From positions 114,259-146,364 of the forward strand of contig JAMFRU010000089.1 of NCBI GenBank assembly GCA_026224875.1: a stretch of 32,106 nt of DNA, in the 5' to 3' direction. The notes beneath the pieces are model-generated. The model was not told where the DNA came from and did no database searches. It saw only the letters and a list, made by a program, of their open reading frames with translations. A program made the translations under genes and the position numbers. The DNA is from Acidocella sp. (GTDB taxonomy: Bacteria > Pseudomonadota > Alphaproteobacteria > Acetobacterales > Acetobacteraceae). Within the stretch, counting starts at the first letter, position 1, and each line of letters opens with the position of its first letter. Positions 7,889 through 16,657 of this stretch are shown piece by piece.

Positions 7889-8824
7889 ATGCGCGAAAAC
7901 CGCACCATGGGCAACGCCGTCGTCGAAACCGAGCTGATCGCGGTACTGGTCGCCGTAACCGATGGCGATCCGCGTGTGCTGACCATCGAGAGCGGCTATG
8001 CTTTGCCCTCCGGCCCGTTGGAGCCCGGCCACCGCTCGCTCCAGGCGGGGTTGCGGGCCTGGGTCGAGCGGCAGACGCATCATCCCATATTTTATGTCGA
8101 GCAGCTGTATACGTTTGCTGACCAGGCGCGGGCAGGTGCGGACCAGCAGGCCGCTGACCCGCAACGTGGTGTGGCGCGGGGCATTTCCATCTCTTATCTG
8201 GCGCTGAGCCGCGAGGCGGCGGCGGAATACCCCAGCACCAGCTGGCGCAGCTGGTACCATTACTTCCCCTGGGAGGATTTGCGCGAAAACAATGGGTTGC
8301 TGGCCGGCATACGCCAACAGCTGATCGCCTGGGCTTCGCACGAGGAAAGCCGGCTGGCGCGCATCGCGGGATTGTTCGGGGCCGAGGGCGGGCCGTGGAA
8401 CGAGGAGCTGGTGCTGCAGCGCTACGAGCTGCTGTGGGAGGCAGGGCTGGTGCCCGAGGCCACGCGCTATGCGCTGGTGGCGGCAACCCCGGTGCCGGGC
8501 AAGGAGATGCTGCACGACCACCGCCGCATTCTGGCCACCGCGATTGCGCGGTTGCGGGCCAAAATTAAATATCGGCCAGTCGTGTTCGAGCTTTTGCCGC
8601 ATGAGTTTACGCTGCTGGAGCTGCAGCAGACCATGGAGGCGCTGGCCGGGCAGGGGCTGCACAAGCCGAATTTCCGCCGGTTTATCGAGCAGCAGGAGCT
8701 GGTTGAGGAGACCGGGCGGGCGACCTCGGGTCAGGCCGGGCGGCCGGCAAAACTGTTCCGCTTCCGCCCCTCGGTGCTGGAGGAGCGCGGGTTCACCGGC
8801 TCCAAACTGCCGCTGGTTCGTTAA
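7889..8824 (+). CDS. nrtR: NrtR-type transcriptional regulator of NAD biosynthesis (degenerate Nudix plus winged helix)
   Basis: The 311-residue protein has an N-terminal Nudix-like domain (ELIAVLVAVTDG, LPSGPLEPGHRSLQAGLRAW, HPIFYVEQLYTF, GISISYLAL). Its Nudix box lacks the catalytic Glu pattern, so a binding rather than hydrolytic role is expected. The C-terminal part (FELLPHEFTLLELQQTMEAL, FRRFIEQQELVEETG, GRPAKLFRF) is the NrtR winged-helix domain. NrtR proteins repress NAD genes and sense ADP-ribose-type ligands. Position supports this: nadA follows 94 bases downstream with two perfect palindromes between. Starts at 7889 and 7907 are both in frame, neither with a clear Shine-Dalgarno; 7889 is taken. 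Confidence 0.85.
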   Translation: MRENRTMGNAVVETELIAVLVAVTDGDPRVLTIESGYALPSGPLEPGHRSLQAGLRAWVERQTHHPIFYVEQLYTFADQARAGADQQAADPQRGVARGISISYLALSREAAAEYPSTSWRSWYHYFPWEDLRENNGLLAGIRQQLIAWASHEESRLARIAGLFGAEGGPWNEELVLQRYELLWEAGLVPEATRYALVAATPVPGKEMLHDHRRILATAIARLRAKIKYRPVVFELLPHEFTLLELQQTMEALAGQGLHKPNFRRFIEQQELVEETGRATSGQAGRPAKLFRFRPSVLEERGFTGSKLPLVR

Positions 8825-8841
8825 AGTACAAAATAAAGCGC

Positions 8842-8871
8842 TTGCTTTGTTATACTCAAGGTGAGTATAAC
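8842..8871 (+). promoter_or_regulatory. Candidate nadA promoter overlapping operator 1
   Basis: A -35-like TTGCTT (8842-8847) and a -10-like TATAAC (8866-8871) are 18 bases apart. The -10 lies inside the right arm of the first NrtR palindrome, so regulator binding would block polymerase. A second TATAAT occurs at 8901-8906 in the other palindrome but has no good -35. The assignment is by eye. Confidence 0.45.
8850..8870. promoter_or_regulatory. NrtR operator 1 (perfect 9-3-9 palindrome)
   Basis: The arms TTATACTCA and TGAGTATAA are exact reverse complements around AGG. The same arm sequence recurs in the second palindrome 35 bases downstream (centre to centre). The location between the NrtR-type gene and nadA makes these the likely operators of the nadABC operon. 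Confidence 0.85.
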
Positions 8872-8884
8872 CGGCGGAGAGAAA

Positions 8885-8905
8885 TTATACTCAACTTGAG
8901 TATAA
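8885..8905. promoter_or_regulatory. NrtR operator 2 (perfect 10-1-10 palindrome)
   Basis: TTATACTCAA and TTGAGTATAA are exact reverse complements around a single C. It shares its outer arms with operator 1 and ends just before the nadA ribosome site (AGGAG, 8908-8912). Two sites allow cooperative repression. Confidence 0.85.
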
Positions 8906-8918
8906 TGAGGAGCATTTC

Positions 8919-9878
8919 ATGCCGCTTGATCTATACGACCGCGTCTCCCGTGTGATCCCGCCCATAGAATGGGCCACCATGGCGGAAGATGCCGAGGCGA
9001 TTCTGGTGCTGAAAAAGCAGCGCAACGCGGTGATCCTGGCGCATAATTATCAGACGCCGGAGATTTTCCACGGGGTTGCCGATATTGTGGGTGATAGCCT
9101 AGCCCTGGCGCGGGAAGCTGCGAACACCGATGCGGATGTGATCCTGGTCGCCGGCGTGCATTTTATGGCCGAGACGGCGAAACTGATGAACCCGGGGAAG
9201 ATTGTTCTTATTTCCGATGCAGAAGCCGGTTGCTCGCTGGCGGAGAGCATTACGGCCGCCGATGTAGCGCTGTTGCGACAAAAATACCCCGGGAGGCCGG
9301 TGGTGGCTTATGTGAATACGTCCGCTGAGGTGAAGGCTGCTTCCGACATCTGCTGCACATCTGGCAATGCCAAGAAGGTTGTGGAGTCGCTGGGTGTGCC
9401 GGAAGTGATCATGCTGCCGGATGAATTTCTGGCGCTGAATGTGGCGAAAGAGACTGACGTTAAAATCATCGCGTGGAAGGGGCACTGCGAGGTGCATGAG
9501 CTTTTCACGCCGGCGGAAATTCATGATCTGCGCGCGCGCCATCCTGGGGTGGTGATTTTGGCGCACCCTGAATGCCCGCCGGAAGTTGTGGAGGCCGCGG
9601 ATTTTTCGGGTTCCACGGCGGTGATGGCGGATTTTGTGCGGACGCAAAAACCCGCGCGCGTGGCGTTGATTACCGAATGCTCGATGAGCGATAATATTGC
9701 GCAAGGCAGCCCGGAGACGGAGTTTGTGCGGCCGTGCAATCTGTGCCCGCATATGAAGCGCATCACTTTGAAAAATATTCGCCGCGCGCTGGAGGAAATG
9801 CAGACCGAGGTGGTGATTCCCGATGCGTTGTTTGAGCCCGCGCGCCGCTCTGTTGAGCGCATGCTTGCCGTAAAATGA
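8919..9878 (+). CDS. nadA: Quinolinate synthase NadA
   Basis: The 319-residue enzyme condenses iminoaspartate with dihydroxyacetone phosphate to quinolinate using a 4Fe-4S cluster. Visible family motifs are ILAHNYQTPEI (39-49), VGDSLALAREA, GVHFMAETAK, and the three cluster cysteines C105 (EAGCSLAES), C190 (KGHCEVH) and C276 (NLCPHMK). YVNTSAEVKA and HPECPPEV are also present. Length is normal. ATG 8919 follows an AGGAG ribosome site and the two NrtR operators. Its stop overlaps nadB as ATGA. Confidence 0.97.
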   Translation: MPLDLYDRVSRVIPPIEWATMAEDAEAILVLKKQRNAVILAHNYQTPEIFHGVADIVGDSLALAREAANTDADVILVAGVHFMAETAKLMNPGKIVLISDAEAGCSLAESITAADVALLRQKYPGRPVVAYVNTSAEVKAASDICCTSGNAKKVVESLGVPEVIMLPDEFLALNVAKETDVKIIAWKGHCEVHELFTPAEIHDLRARHPGVVILAHPECPPEVVEAADFSGSTAVMADFVRTQKPARVALITECSMSDNIAQGSPETEFVRPCNLCPHMKRITLKNIRRALEEMQTEVVIPDALFEPARRSVERMLAVK

Positions 9879-11272
9879 TCATTATAGGCGGTGGCGTTGC
9901 GGGGTTGATGGCGGCACTGGCTGCCTCGCCCCACCCGGTGACGCTGTTGAACCCCGGGCCGTTGGGTGTGGGGGCGGCGAGTGCGATGAGCCAGGGCGGT
10001 TTGGCGGCGGCGGTTGGCGCGGATGACAGTGTGGCGCTGCATGTGGCCGATACGCTGGCGGCGGGGGCGGGCTTGTGTGATCCAGAGGCCGTTGAACGGA
10101 TTATAGGCGCTGGTCCGGCGTTGGTTGAGACGTTGTTACGCCTGGGTGTGCGGTTTGACCGGCATGGCGCGGACTTGGCATTGGGGCTGGAAGCAGCGCA
10201 TGCGCGGCCAAGGATTCTGCACGGCAATGGCGACCAGACCGGTGCGGAAATTATGCGCGCGCTGATGGTGCGGGTTCGGGCCACGCCCAGCATTACGATT
10301 GTGCGGGCTGCGGCGCGCAAAATTGTGGTTGGTGATAATGGTGTGGCGGGCGTGCTGGCGGTGCGCGGGAGCGAGATTCTGCTCCTGCCGTCTGACCGCG
10401 TGCTGCTGGCGACGGGTGGGATTGGCGGGTTATTCAGCCATACCACCAACCCTGAAGGTGCGATTGGCCATGGGTTGATGCTGGCCATGGATGCTGGTGC
10501 GGCGCTGGCTGATTTGGAATTCATCCAGTTTCATCCTACTGCTTTGGATGTGGCGGGTGCGTCTCTGCCGCTAATTTCCGAGGCGGTGCGGGGCGAGGGC
10601 GCCAGATTTATCGACGAGACCGGCGCTTATTTTATGCGCGGCGGCGATTTGGCGCCGCGCGATGTCGTGGCGCGGGGTGTGTTCGCACATGTGCAGGCCG
10701 GGCATCAGGTTTTTCTCGATGCTCGTGGGATTGGCGCGCGGTTTGCCACACGGTTTCCCTCGATCGCTGCGATTTGCGCGAGGGCGGAGATTGATCCCAT
10801 GACGCAGCCAATCCCGGTGCGGCCTGCGGCACATTACCACATGGGCGGCGTGGTGGTGGATGCCGCGGGGCGCACCAGCATCGAGGGGCTGTATGCCGCC
10901 GGCGAGGTGGCGCGCACCGGGCTGCATGGGGCGAACCGGCTGGCCAGTAATTCGCTGCTGGAAGCCGCGATTTGCGGCGAGGCGGCGGGGCAGGCGATGG
11001 CGGCGTTGCACGCGAAGCCGTTGCGGGATGTGCGGGCTGAAGTGCCGGTATTGCCAGATGCGGTGCCGGTGCGGCCGATCATGTCCGCGCATCTGGGCGT
11101 GTTGCGTGATGCTGCTGGTATGGGGCTGGCTGAGGAAAAATTTGCCGAGATGGCGGGGCAAAATCCGGCTGCAGCTTTGGCCTTGCGCATTGCGCAGGCG
11201 GCATTGGCGCGTAAAAATTCGGTGGGCGCGCATGCGCGGGTTGAGACAAAACAATTTTATAAGGCTGCGTAA
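9875..11272 (+). CDS. nadB: L-aspartate oxidase NadB
   Basis: This 465-residue FAD enzyme oxidises L-aspartate to iminoaspartate, the substrate of NadA. An N-terminal dinucleotide site (MIIIGGGVAGLMAA) is followed by MSQGGLAAAVG, LADLEFIQFHPTALD, RGEGARFID and RPAAHYHMGGVVVD, all fumarate-reductase/aspartate-oxidase flavoprotein signatures, then GLYAAGEVARTGLHGANRLASN. It is shorter than the roughly 540-residue E. coli protein, mainly in a compact C-terminal helical part, but still ends with the GAHAR motif. It is coupled to nadA (ATGA) and nadC (TAATG), so the three products should be made together. Confidence 0.95.
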   Translation: MIIIGGGVAGLMAALAASPHPVTLLNPGPLGVGAASAMSQGGLAAAVGADDSVALHVADTLAAGAGLCDPEAVERIIGAGPALVETLLRLGVRFDRHGADLALGLEAAHARPRILHGNGDQTGAEIMRALMVRVRATPSITIVRAAARKIVVGDNGVAGVLAVRGSEILLLPSDRVLLATGGIGGLFSHTTNPEGAIGHGLMLAMDAGAALADLEFIQFHPTALDVAGASLPLISEAVRGEGARFIDETGAYFMRGGDLAPRDVVARGVFAHVQAGHQVFLDARGIGARFATRFPSIAAICARAEIDPMTQPIPVRPAAHYHMGGVVVDAAGRTSIEGLYAAGEVARTGLHGANRLASNSLLEAAICGEAAGQAMAALHAKPLRDVRAEVPVLPDAVPVRPIMSAHLGVLRDAAGMGLAEEKFAEMAGQNPAAALALRIAQAALARKNSVGAHARVETKQFYKAA

Positions 11273-12123
11273 TGAATTTGCCTCCCCTTCCGGCGATTAT
11301 GATTGAACAATCGGTGCGCGCCGCTTTGCTGGAGGATCTGGGCCGGGCTGGGGATATCACCTCGGATTCCGTAATCCCGGCGGCAACCCAGGCGCGGGTG
11401 GCGATGGTGGCGCGTGAGCCAGGCGTGGTGGCGGGGCTGGATTTTTGTAAGATTGCTTTTGCGTTGATTGACCCGGCGATTGTATTTGCGCCGCGTTTGT
11501 TCGATGGCGCGCGGCTGGCGCCGGGCGATGTGCTGGCGGATATTTCCGGCCCCGCGCGGGGGATTTTAACGGCTGAGCGCGTGGCGTTGAATTACCTCGG
11601 GCATCTGTCCGGCATTGCCTCTGCGACGCGCGGGATTGCCGATGCGATTGCGCACACGCGGGCGAAAATTTCCTGCACGCGCAAGACCACGCCGGGCTTA
11701 CGCTTTGCGGAAAAATACGCGGTGCGAGCTGGGGGCGGGGCAAACCATCGTTTCGGGCTCGATGATGCGATTCTGATCAAGGATAATCACATCGCCATTG
11801 CCGGCGGGGTGGGCAAAGCCATTGCGGCGGCGCGGGCGAATATCGGGCATCTCGTAAAAATCGAGGTTGAGGTGGATACGCTCTCGCAGCTCGATGAGGC
11901 GTTGGGGTTTGGGCCGGATGCGATTTTGCTGGATAACATGACGCCCGAGGTTTTATGCGAGGCGGTGGCAAGGATTGGCGGGCGGGCGATTGCCGAGGCC
12001 TCGGGGCGGATCAATGCGCAGACGGCACCGGTGATTGCCGAAACGGGCGTGGATTTGATTTCTGCTGGCTGGCTCACGCATTCGGCGAAAGTGCTGGATA
12101 TTGGGCTAGATTTTATGGGGTAG
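11272..12123 (+). CDS. nadC: Nicotinate-nucleotide diphosphorylase (carboxylating) NadC
   Basis: This 283-residue quinolinate phosphoribosyltransferase converts quinolinate and PRPP to nicotinate mononucleotide, completing the three-step route started by nadB and nadA. Motifs include LLEDLGRAGDITSDS near the N-terminus, ERVALNYLGHLSGIA, CTRKTTPGLR, RAGGGANHRFGLDDAILIKDNH and DAILLDNM, matching the PRPP and quinolinate sites. It starts by TAATG overlap with nadB. The last 11 bases overlap the convergent lipoprotein gene, leaving no room for a separate terminator. Confidence 0.97.
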   Translation: MNLPPLPAIMIEQSVRAALLEDLGRAGDITSDSVIPAATQARVAMVAREPGVVAGLDFCKIAFALIDPAIVFAPRLFDGARLAPGDVLADISGPARGILTAERVALNYLGHLSGIASATRGIADAIAHTRAKISCTRKTTPGLRFAEKYAVRAGGGANHRFGLDDAILIKDNHIAIAGGVGKAIAAARANIGHLVKIEVEVDTLSQLDEALGFGPDAILLDNMTPEVLCEAVARIGGRAIAEASGRINAQTAPVIAETGVDLISAGWLTHSAKVLDIGLDFMG

Positions 12124-13150
12124 TTTTCGCTGGGGTGGTTGCGGCCGGAACAGCGGCGGCCGGCGAGAGGCATGTCGCCAACGGGGTCCAGGCTTTGGTA
12201 ACGAGGCTAGAGAATTGGTTGGCCTTCACGGTGTCGTTGGTCAGATTGGCTGTTATGCTCTGTATGGTTGCTGGGGGCGTAGCTGCTGCGTTACCATTTA
12301 TGGCGATTTGCACCGCTGCGAGAGTGTCTGGGCTGAGCGGAGCATTGCTTAAACCGAATGTTCCTGCCTTGGCTGTGGCTACTGCGGACTGCACTGTGCT
12401 GACGAGTTGTGCCGCATTGCCTTCGTTGGAAAGAACCGAACCATCCGTTGTGACAACGACCTGATAGGCGAATGTCTGCAGTGCATCATTTCCAGTTGAT
12501 AACGTTAACAATGCCGCGGACAAACTCGCTTCCGTGGTGACGGCATTGTTTTGCGCAGTCAAAAGGTTCTGCATTTCCTGTTGGGACGGCTTTGATGGAA
12601 GCGTGAGTGAGCCCGTCAAAACTCCTTGTGCCGCCACGATATTTGCTTGCAGATCGTAATCGATGCCGGAAGGTGTGTCCGCGTAAGAAGAAACTTCTTG
12701 ATCCAAAGGATCCATATTGGCAGACACGTCAGCTGCGCATGACAAAGCGTGAAACGCAGTTGTATAGACTGTTATCTTGGCGGTAAGGCCGAAATAGCTG
12801 CTGACGCCATAACCCGCAGCGGCGGTGAGGCCAAGCGCCACCGAAGCAGCCTTAGCGCCGTCGAACGCTACATTGGCGACACCGGCGATGCCAAGGGCGG
12901 CGGCTGGGAGATCAAAAAAAGGACGTTCATTGAGTAGATCATTGCGATGATGTTCATACGCATCGGACAGGTTTTGTAATGTTGTTGTCGAGGTTGAATA
13001 AGGTTTGAAATTCATCGCTATTGGAAGCTTGGGGCGGGGTTTTTTAACTATAGTGGGATCAAATGGTGCTTGATTGAACGGATTGGCGGTGTCCGCGCAT
13101 GCGGAGAGCAACGCCAAGCAGGACATAGCAACAAAATATGAACGGAACAC
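12113..13150 (-). CDS. Putative outer-membrane or periplasmic lipoprotein of unknown function
   Basis: The 345-residue product begins with a short signal peptide and lipobox LLSAC, with the lipidated Cys at 18. The mature part is rich in Ala, Thr, Asn and Ser. A hydrophobic Ala/Gly stretch lies at about 83-122 and the tail is Ala/Pro/Thr-rich. I recognise no domain. The start is GTG at 13150 with GGGGAG upstream. Base composition is visibly lower in GC than in the nad and kdp genes around it, and its 193-bp upstream region is AT-rich, so it may have been acquired separately. It lies on the kdp strand but after a 193-bp gap, so it is probably its own unit. Confidence 0.7.
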   Translation of the reverse strand: MFRSYFVAMSCLALLSACADTANPFNQAPFDPTIVKKPRPKLPIAMNFKPYSTSTTTLQNLSDAYEHHRNDLLNERPFFDLPAAALGIAGVANVAFDGAKAASVALGLTAAAGYGVSSYFGLTAKITVYTTAFHALSCAADVSANMDPLDQEVSSYADTPSGIDYDLQANIVAAQGVLTGSLTLPSKPSQQEMQNLLTAQNNAVTTEASLSAALLTLSTGNDALQTFAYQVVVTTDGSVLSNEGNAAQLVSTVQSAVATAKAGTFGLSNAPLSPDTLAAVQIAINGNAAATPPATIQSITANLTNDTVKANQFSSLVTKAWTPLATCLSPAAAVPAATTPAKTTP

Positions 13151-13343
13151 CCGAGACTCCCCGAACCAAATTAATCATTGGTAACGATAAGCTTAGGATA
13201 ATTTTAGAATCAAGCAAAATATGATTCGAAATTACAATGTAACGCTTTGTGGATTTGTGAAGGATACGATATCAACTCTTTGAGATTCGGGTAAATAAAT
13301 CTGAAAATTGATCTCAACCCCTTGTTTTACCACGGCAATCGAA
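13151..13343. other. AT-rich gap between kdpE and the lipoprotein gene
   Basis: This gap is much richer in A+T than its surroundings. It should carry the promoter of the leftward lipoprotein gene; TTGATT-like and TTGCTT-like hexamers are visible on the minus strand, but no clean -35/-10 pair stands out. I see no strong hairpin that would terminate the kdp transcript. Confidence 0.4.
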
Positions 13344-14018
13344 TCAATCATCCGTCAGCCGGTAGCCTACGCCTGGTTCGGTTACGATTAGTTTGGCGGT
13401 TTCCTCGCCTAGATGGCGGCGGAGCTGGCCGATGTAGACGCGTAGGTACGCCACATCTTCGGTATGCGCCGGGCCCCAGAGGGCGGTGAGGATTTGGCGG
13501 TGGGTTAGGACGCGGCCGCGGTTGCGGGCCAGCAGCAATAACAAAGCGTGTTCGCGTTTGGTCAGGGGTAGCGCCTCGCCGTTGCGGCTGGCGTTTTGCG
13601 GGGTGATATTTACCCCGCCGACCTCCAGGCTCGCGGCGGGGGGGTCGTTGGCGCCCTGGCGGCGTAGTGCGGTGCGGATGCGGGCCATCAGCTCGCCGAG
13701 GGCGAAGGGTTTTTCCACGTAGTCGTCGGCGCCGTTGTCCAGGGCGGCGATTTTCTCGGCTTCGCGGTCGCGGGCGGAGAGGATGATGACGGGGATGGTG
13801 GAAAATTCGCGCAGGCGGCGCAGGACTTCGTGGCCGTCCATGTCCGGCAGGCCGAGGTCCAGGAGGATCAGGTCCGGCGCCTGGGAGGCGGCGATGCGCA
13901 GGGCCTCCTCGCCGCGTTCGGCGCGCAAGGGCGAATAGCCGGCGGCGGTGAGGGCGGGGGTGAGGAAGCGGTGGATTTGCGGTTCGTCGTCCACCACCAG
14001 AATGCGACCAGATATCAT
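13344..14018 (-). CDS. kdpE: KdpE response regulator
   Basis: This 224-residue OmpR/PhoB-type regulator has a receiver domain (RILVVDDEPQIHRFL, phosphoacceptor D54 in LILLDLGLPDMDG, SARD and VEKPF motifs). A winged helix follows (LTKREHALLLLLARNRGRVLTHRQIL, VAYLRVYIGQLRRHLG, VGYRLTDD). It activates kdp expression when phosphorylated by KdpD. Its start overlaps the kdpD stop as ATGA, so the two-component pair is co-translated at the end of the kdp operon. Confidence 0.97.
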   Translation of the reverse strand: MISGRILVVDDEPQIHRFLTPALTAAGYSPLRAERGEEALRIAASQAPDLILLDLGLPDMDGHEVLRRLREFSTIPVIILSARDREAEKIAALDNGADDYVEKPFALGELMARIRTALRRQGANDPPAASLEVGGVNITPQNASRNGEALPLTKREHALLLLLARNRGRVLTHRQILTALWGPAHTEDVAYLRVYIGQLRRHLGEETAKLIVTEPGVGYRLTDD

Positions 14019-16651
14019 GCGGCGGGAAGTTCCACGGTGATGATGGTGCCGGGCAGGCCGTCGGCGGGCAGGTCCAGGCGGGGGCTGAGGGCGGTTATGC
14101 GCCCGTCCATGGCTTCCGTGAAAGCCTTGGCGATGGCCAGGCCGAGGCCCGTGCCCGGGGTTACGCGGTCCACGCTTCTGGCGCGGAAAAAACTGTCGAA
14201 CACGGCGGTAAGGTCGGCGCCGGGGATGCCGACACCTTCGTCGGCGATGCTGATGGCGGCATCGCCGCCGGCGCGGCGGGAGGAGATGGCGATGCGGCTG
14301 CCGGGGGGTGAATATTTCACGGCGTTGTCGAGGAGGTTGACCAGGATTTGCTCCAGGAGGGCGGGGTCGGCGCGGACATGGGTAGCGTCGGGCGCGAGGT
14401 TCAGGCCGGTGTAGAGGGCGCCGGGCACGCGGGCGATGGCGGCTTCGGCCACGGAGGCGAGGGAGAGGCGTTCGCGCTTGACCTCGATGGCGCCGGATTC
14501 GACGCGGGCCATGTCGGTGATGTTCGCCAAAAATTTGCCCATGCGGGTGGTGTCTTGCGTGATGCTGGCGAGGAGGTCGGCGCGGGTGGCGGCGTCCAGC
14601 GCGTCGCCTGAGGCGGCCAGGGTTTCGGCAGCGCCGCGGATGCCGGTGAGCGGGGTGCGTAAATCGTGGCTTAGCGAGGAGAGCAGCGCGTTGCGGAGTT
14701 TTTGGCTGTCCTCATGGGCGACGGCGCGGGCGGTTTGCATGGTCAGGCGGGCGCGCTCCAGGGCCAGCGCGGTTTGGTCGGCCAAAGTGATGAGGGTTTG
14801 CAGCACGGGGGCGGGCATGGCGGTGGTTGTGGCGGCACCCAGCACGCCGGTGACGATCCCTTGGCTGCGGAGGGGGAAAAACCGCCAGGGTACGGAGGGG
14901 AGCGTGCCGGTGCCAGTGCCGGTTTCGGTGTCATGCGCCAGGCACCATTCGGCGGCGGCCATGGCGGCATCGTCTAGCATTGTGCTTTCCGGGCGGGCGG
15001 CTTCCGGGGTGAGGGTGCTGTTGTGCAGGAGGAGCAGAATGCCGGCGCCGGAGATGTTGCAGGTTTCCTCGGCGGCGGCGGCGAGGACATCGGAGAGCGT
15101 GGCGGCGCGGGAGAGGCGCTGGCCAAAGAGCGAGATGCGGCGGAGGGCTTCCACGCGGGCGGCGGCTGTGGCGGCTTCCTGGCGGACGCGGCCGGCCAAT
15201 GTGCCGGTGAGCAGGCCGACCATGAGGAAGACGAGCAGGGCCACGAGGTCGCGCGGGTCCGCCACCGAGAGGGTGTAATAGGGCGGCAGGAAGAAGAAAT
15301 TCCACAGCAGGAAGCCGGTGATGGCGGTGAAGAGGCCGGGGGAGCGGCCCGCCCGGCTGGCCATGGCGGCGATGAGGCCGGTGAAGATGAGGGCCATGGC
15401 TTCTTGCGGGAGGACGCCACGTAGGAATGTGCCGGTGACGGTGATGAGGCCGAGCAAAGTGCTGGCGAGGAGGTAGGGGGCCCAGTCGCGCGGCGGAGCC
15501 ACGGCACGGCTGCGGGCGGGGGCTGCGGCGGGTAGGGGCACGAAATGCAGCGTGTAGGCGAGGGCCTGGCGGGTGAGCGCTTCGGAAAAACGGCGGCCGA
15601 ACCAGCGGCCAAATTTGCCGCCGGTGGGAGCGCGGCCGACGACGATGTGGGTGATGTTATGGGCGGCGGCATAGTCCAGCACGGCGCGCACCATGTCCGG
15701 CGCACTTTGGGTGATCACGGTGCCGCTGAGCTGGATGGTGAGGTCCAGGGCGGCCTGGACTTTCGCGTTGTCGTCCGTGCGCTCGATGTGAAAGCTGGTG
15801 AGGGGCGCGCGCAAAGCCTCGGCCAGGCGGGCGGCGTGGCGGACCACGTTGGCGGCGGCATCGTCCGGGCCGATGAGGGCAAGGATTTTTTCCGCCACGG
15901 GCCAGGGGCCGGGGATGGCGGAGGAGCGCATGTAGCGCGTTACATCCTTGTCGATGCGCTGGGCGGTCCGGCGCAAAGCGATTTCACGCAGGGCGCCGAG
16001 ATTGCCTTCGCGGAAAAAGCCGTCGAGCGCGCGGGTGGCGACATCGGCGCGGTAGATATGGCCTTCCTTCAGCCGGGCGCGGAGTTCGGCGGGGGGCAGG
16101 TCGATCAGCTCGATCTCATCGGCCATGTCCAGCACGGTGTCCGGCACGGTTTCGGCCACGCGTACGCCGGTGATGCGGGCGACCTGGTCGTTGAGGCTTT
16201 CCAGATGCTGGACGTTGATGGTGGTCCAGACGTCTATGCCTGCTTCCAGCAGCTCCTGCACGTCCTGCCAGCGTTTGGCGTGGCGCTGGCCCGGGGCGTT
16301 GGTATGGGCGAGCTCGTCCACCAGCAGCAAGGCGGGGCGGCGTTTCAGGGCGGCGTCGAGGTCGAATTCTTCCAGCGTCTGGCCGCGATAGGGGACGGGG
16401 ATACGGGGCAGCGTTTCCAGCTCACCGACGGCATCCTGCGTGCCGGCGCGGCCGTGCGTTTCGATGATGCCGGCCACCACGTCCAGCCCGCGCTGGCGTT
16501 TGGCGTGGGCGGCGGTGAGCATCTCCCAGGTTTTACCGACGCCGGGGGCAGCGCCCAGGAAGATTTTTAAATGGCCGCGCCCTCCTTGCGCCAAGCCGGC
16601 GAGGAGGGCGTCGGGGTCCGGGCGGGTCGCGTCCGGGGTTGGTTTTGCCAT
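14015..16651 (-). CDS. kdpD: KdpD potassium/turgor sensor histidine kinase
   Basis: The 878-residue kinase has the full KdpD layout. The KdpD N-domain carries Walker A GAAPGVGKT (33-41), and VDELAHTNAPG follows. Next come a UspA-like domain (around 250-370), a four-helix DUF4118 membrane region (around 385-490), a GAF-like region, the H box SSLSHDLRTPLTG with His662, the N box NLLDNAVKYSPPG (about 772) and G boxes DEGVGIPG and GTGLGLAIAK. It senses K+ limitation and phosphorylates KdpE. It is 6 bases from kdpC and overlaps kdpE by ATGA. Confidence 0.97.
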   Translation of the reverse strand: MAKPTPDATRPDPDALLAGLAQGGRGHLKIFLGAAPGVGKTWEMLTAAHAKRQRGLDVVAGIIETHGRAGTQDAVGELETLPRIPVPYRGQTLEEFDLDAALKRRPALLLVDELAHTNAPGQRHAKRWQDVQELLEAGIDVWTTINVQHLESLNDQVARITGVRVAETVPDTVLDMADEIELIDLPPAELRARLKEGHIYRADVATRALDGFFREGNLGALREIALRRTAQRIDKDVTRYMRSSAIPGPWPVAEKILALIGPDDAAANVVRHAARLAEALRAPLTSFHIERTDDNAKVQAALDLTIQLSGTVITQSAPDMVRAVLDYAAAHNITHIVVGRAPTGGKFGRWFGRRFSEALTRQALAYTLHFVPLPAAAPARSRAVAPPRDWAPYLLASTLLGLITVTGTFLRGVLPQEAMALIFTGLIAAMASRAGRSPGLFTAITGFLLWNFFFLPPYYTLSVADPRDLVALLVFLMVGLLTGTLAGRVRQEAATAAARVEALRRISLFGQRLSRAATLSDVLAAAAEETCNISGAGILLLLHNSTLTPEAARPESTMLDDAAMAAAEWCLAHDTETGTGTGTLPSVPWRFFPLRSQGIVTGVLGAATTTAMPAPVLQTLITLADQTALALERARLTMQTARAVAHEDSQKLRNALLSSLSHDLRTPLTGIRGAAETLAASGDALDAATRADLLASITQDTTRMGKFLANITDMARVESGAIEVKRERLSLASVAEAAIARVPGALYTGLNLAPDATHVRADPALLEQILVNLLDNAVKYSPPGSRIAISSRRAGGDAAISIADEGVGIPGADLTAVFDSFFRARSVDRVTPGTGLGLAIAKAFTEAMDGRITALSPRLDLPADGLPGTIITVELPAA

Positions 16652-16657
16652 GCTGAA

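Noticed and set aside
7889-8824. Reading the NrtR-type gene as an active Nudix hydrolase
   Set aside because: The Nudix box lacks the catalytic Glu pattern, and the C-terminal winged helix plus adjacent palindromes point to a regulator.
15545-16570. 341-codon rightward open frame opposite kdpD
   Set aside because: Antisense shadow of kdpD; low-complexity Gly/Ala/Val composition and no recognisable motif.
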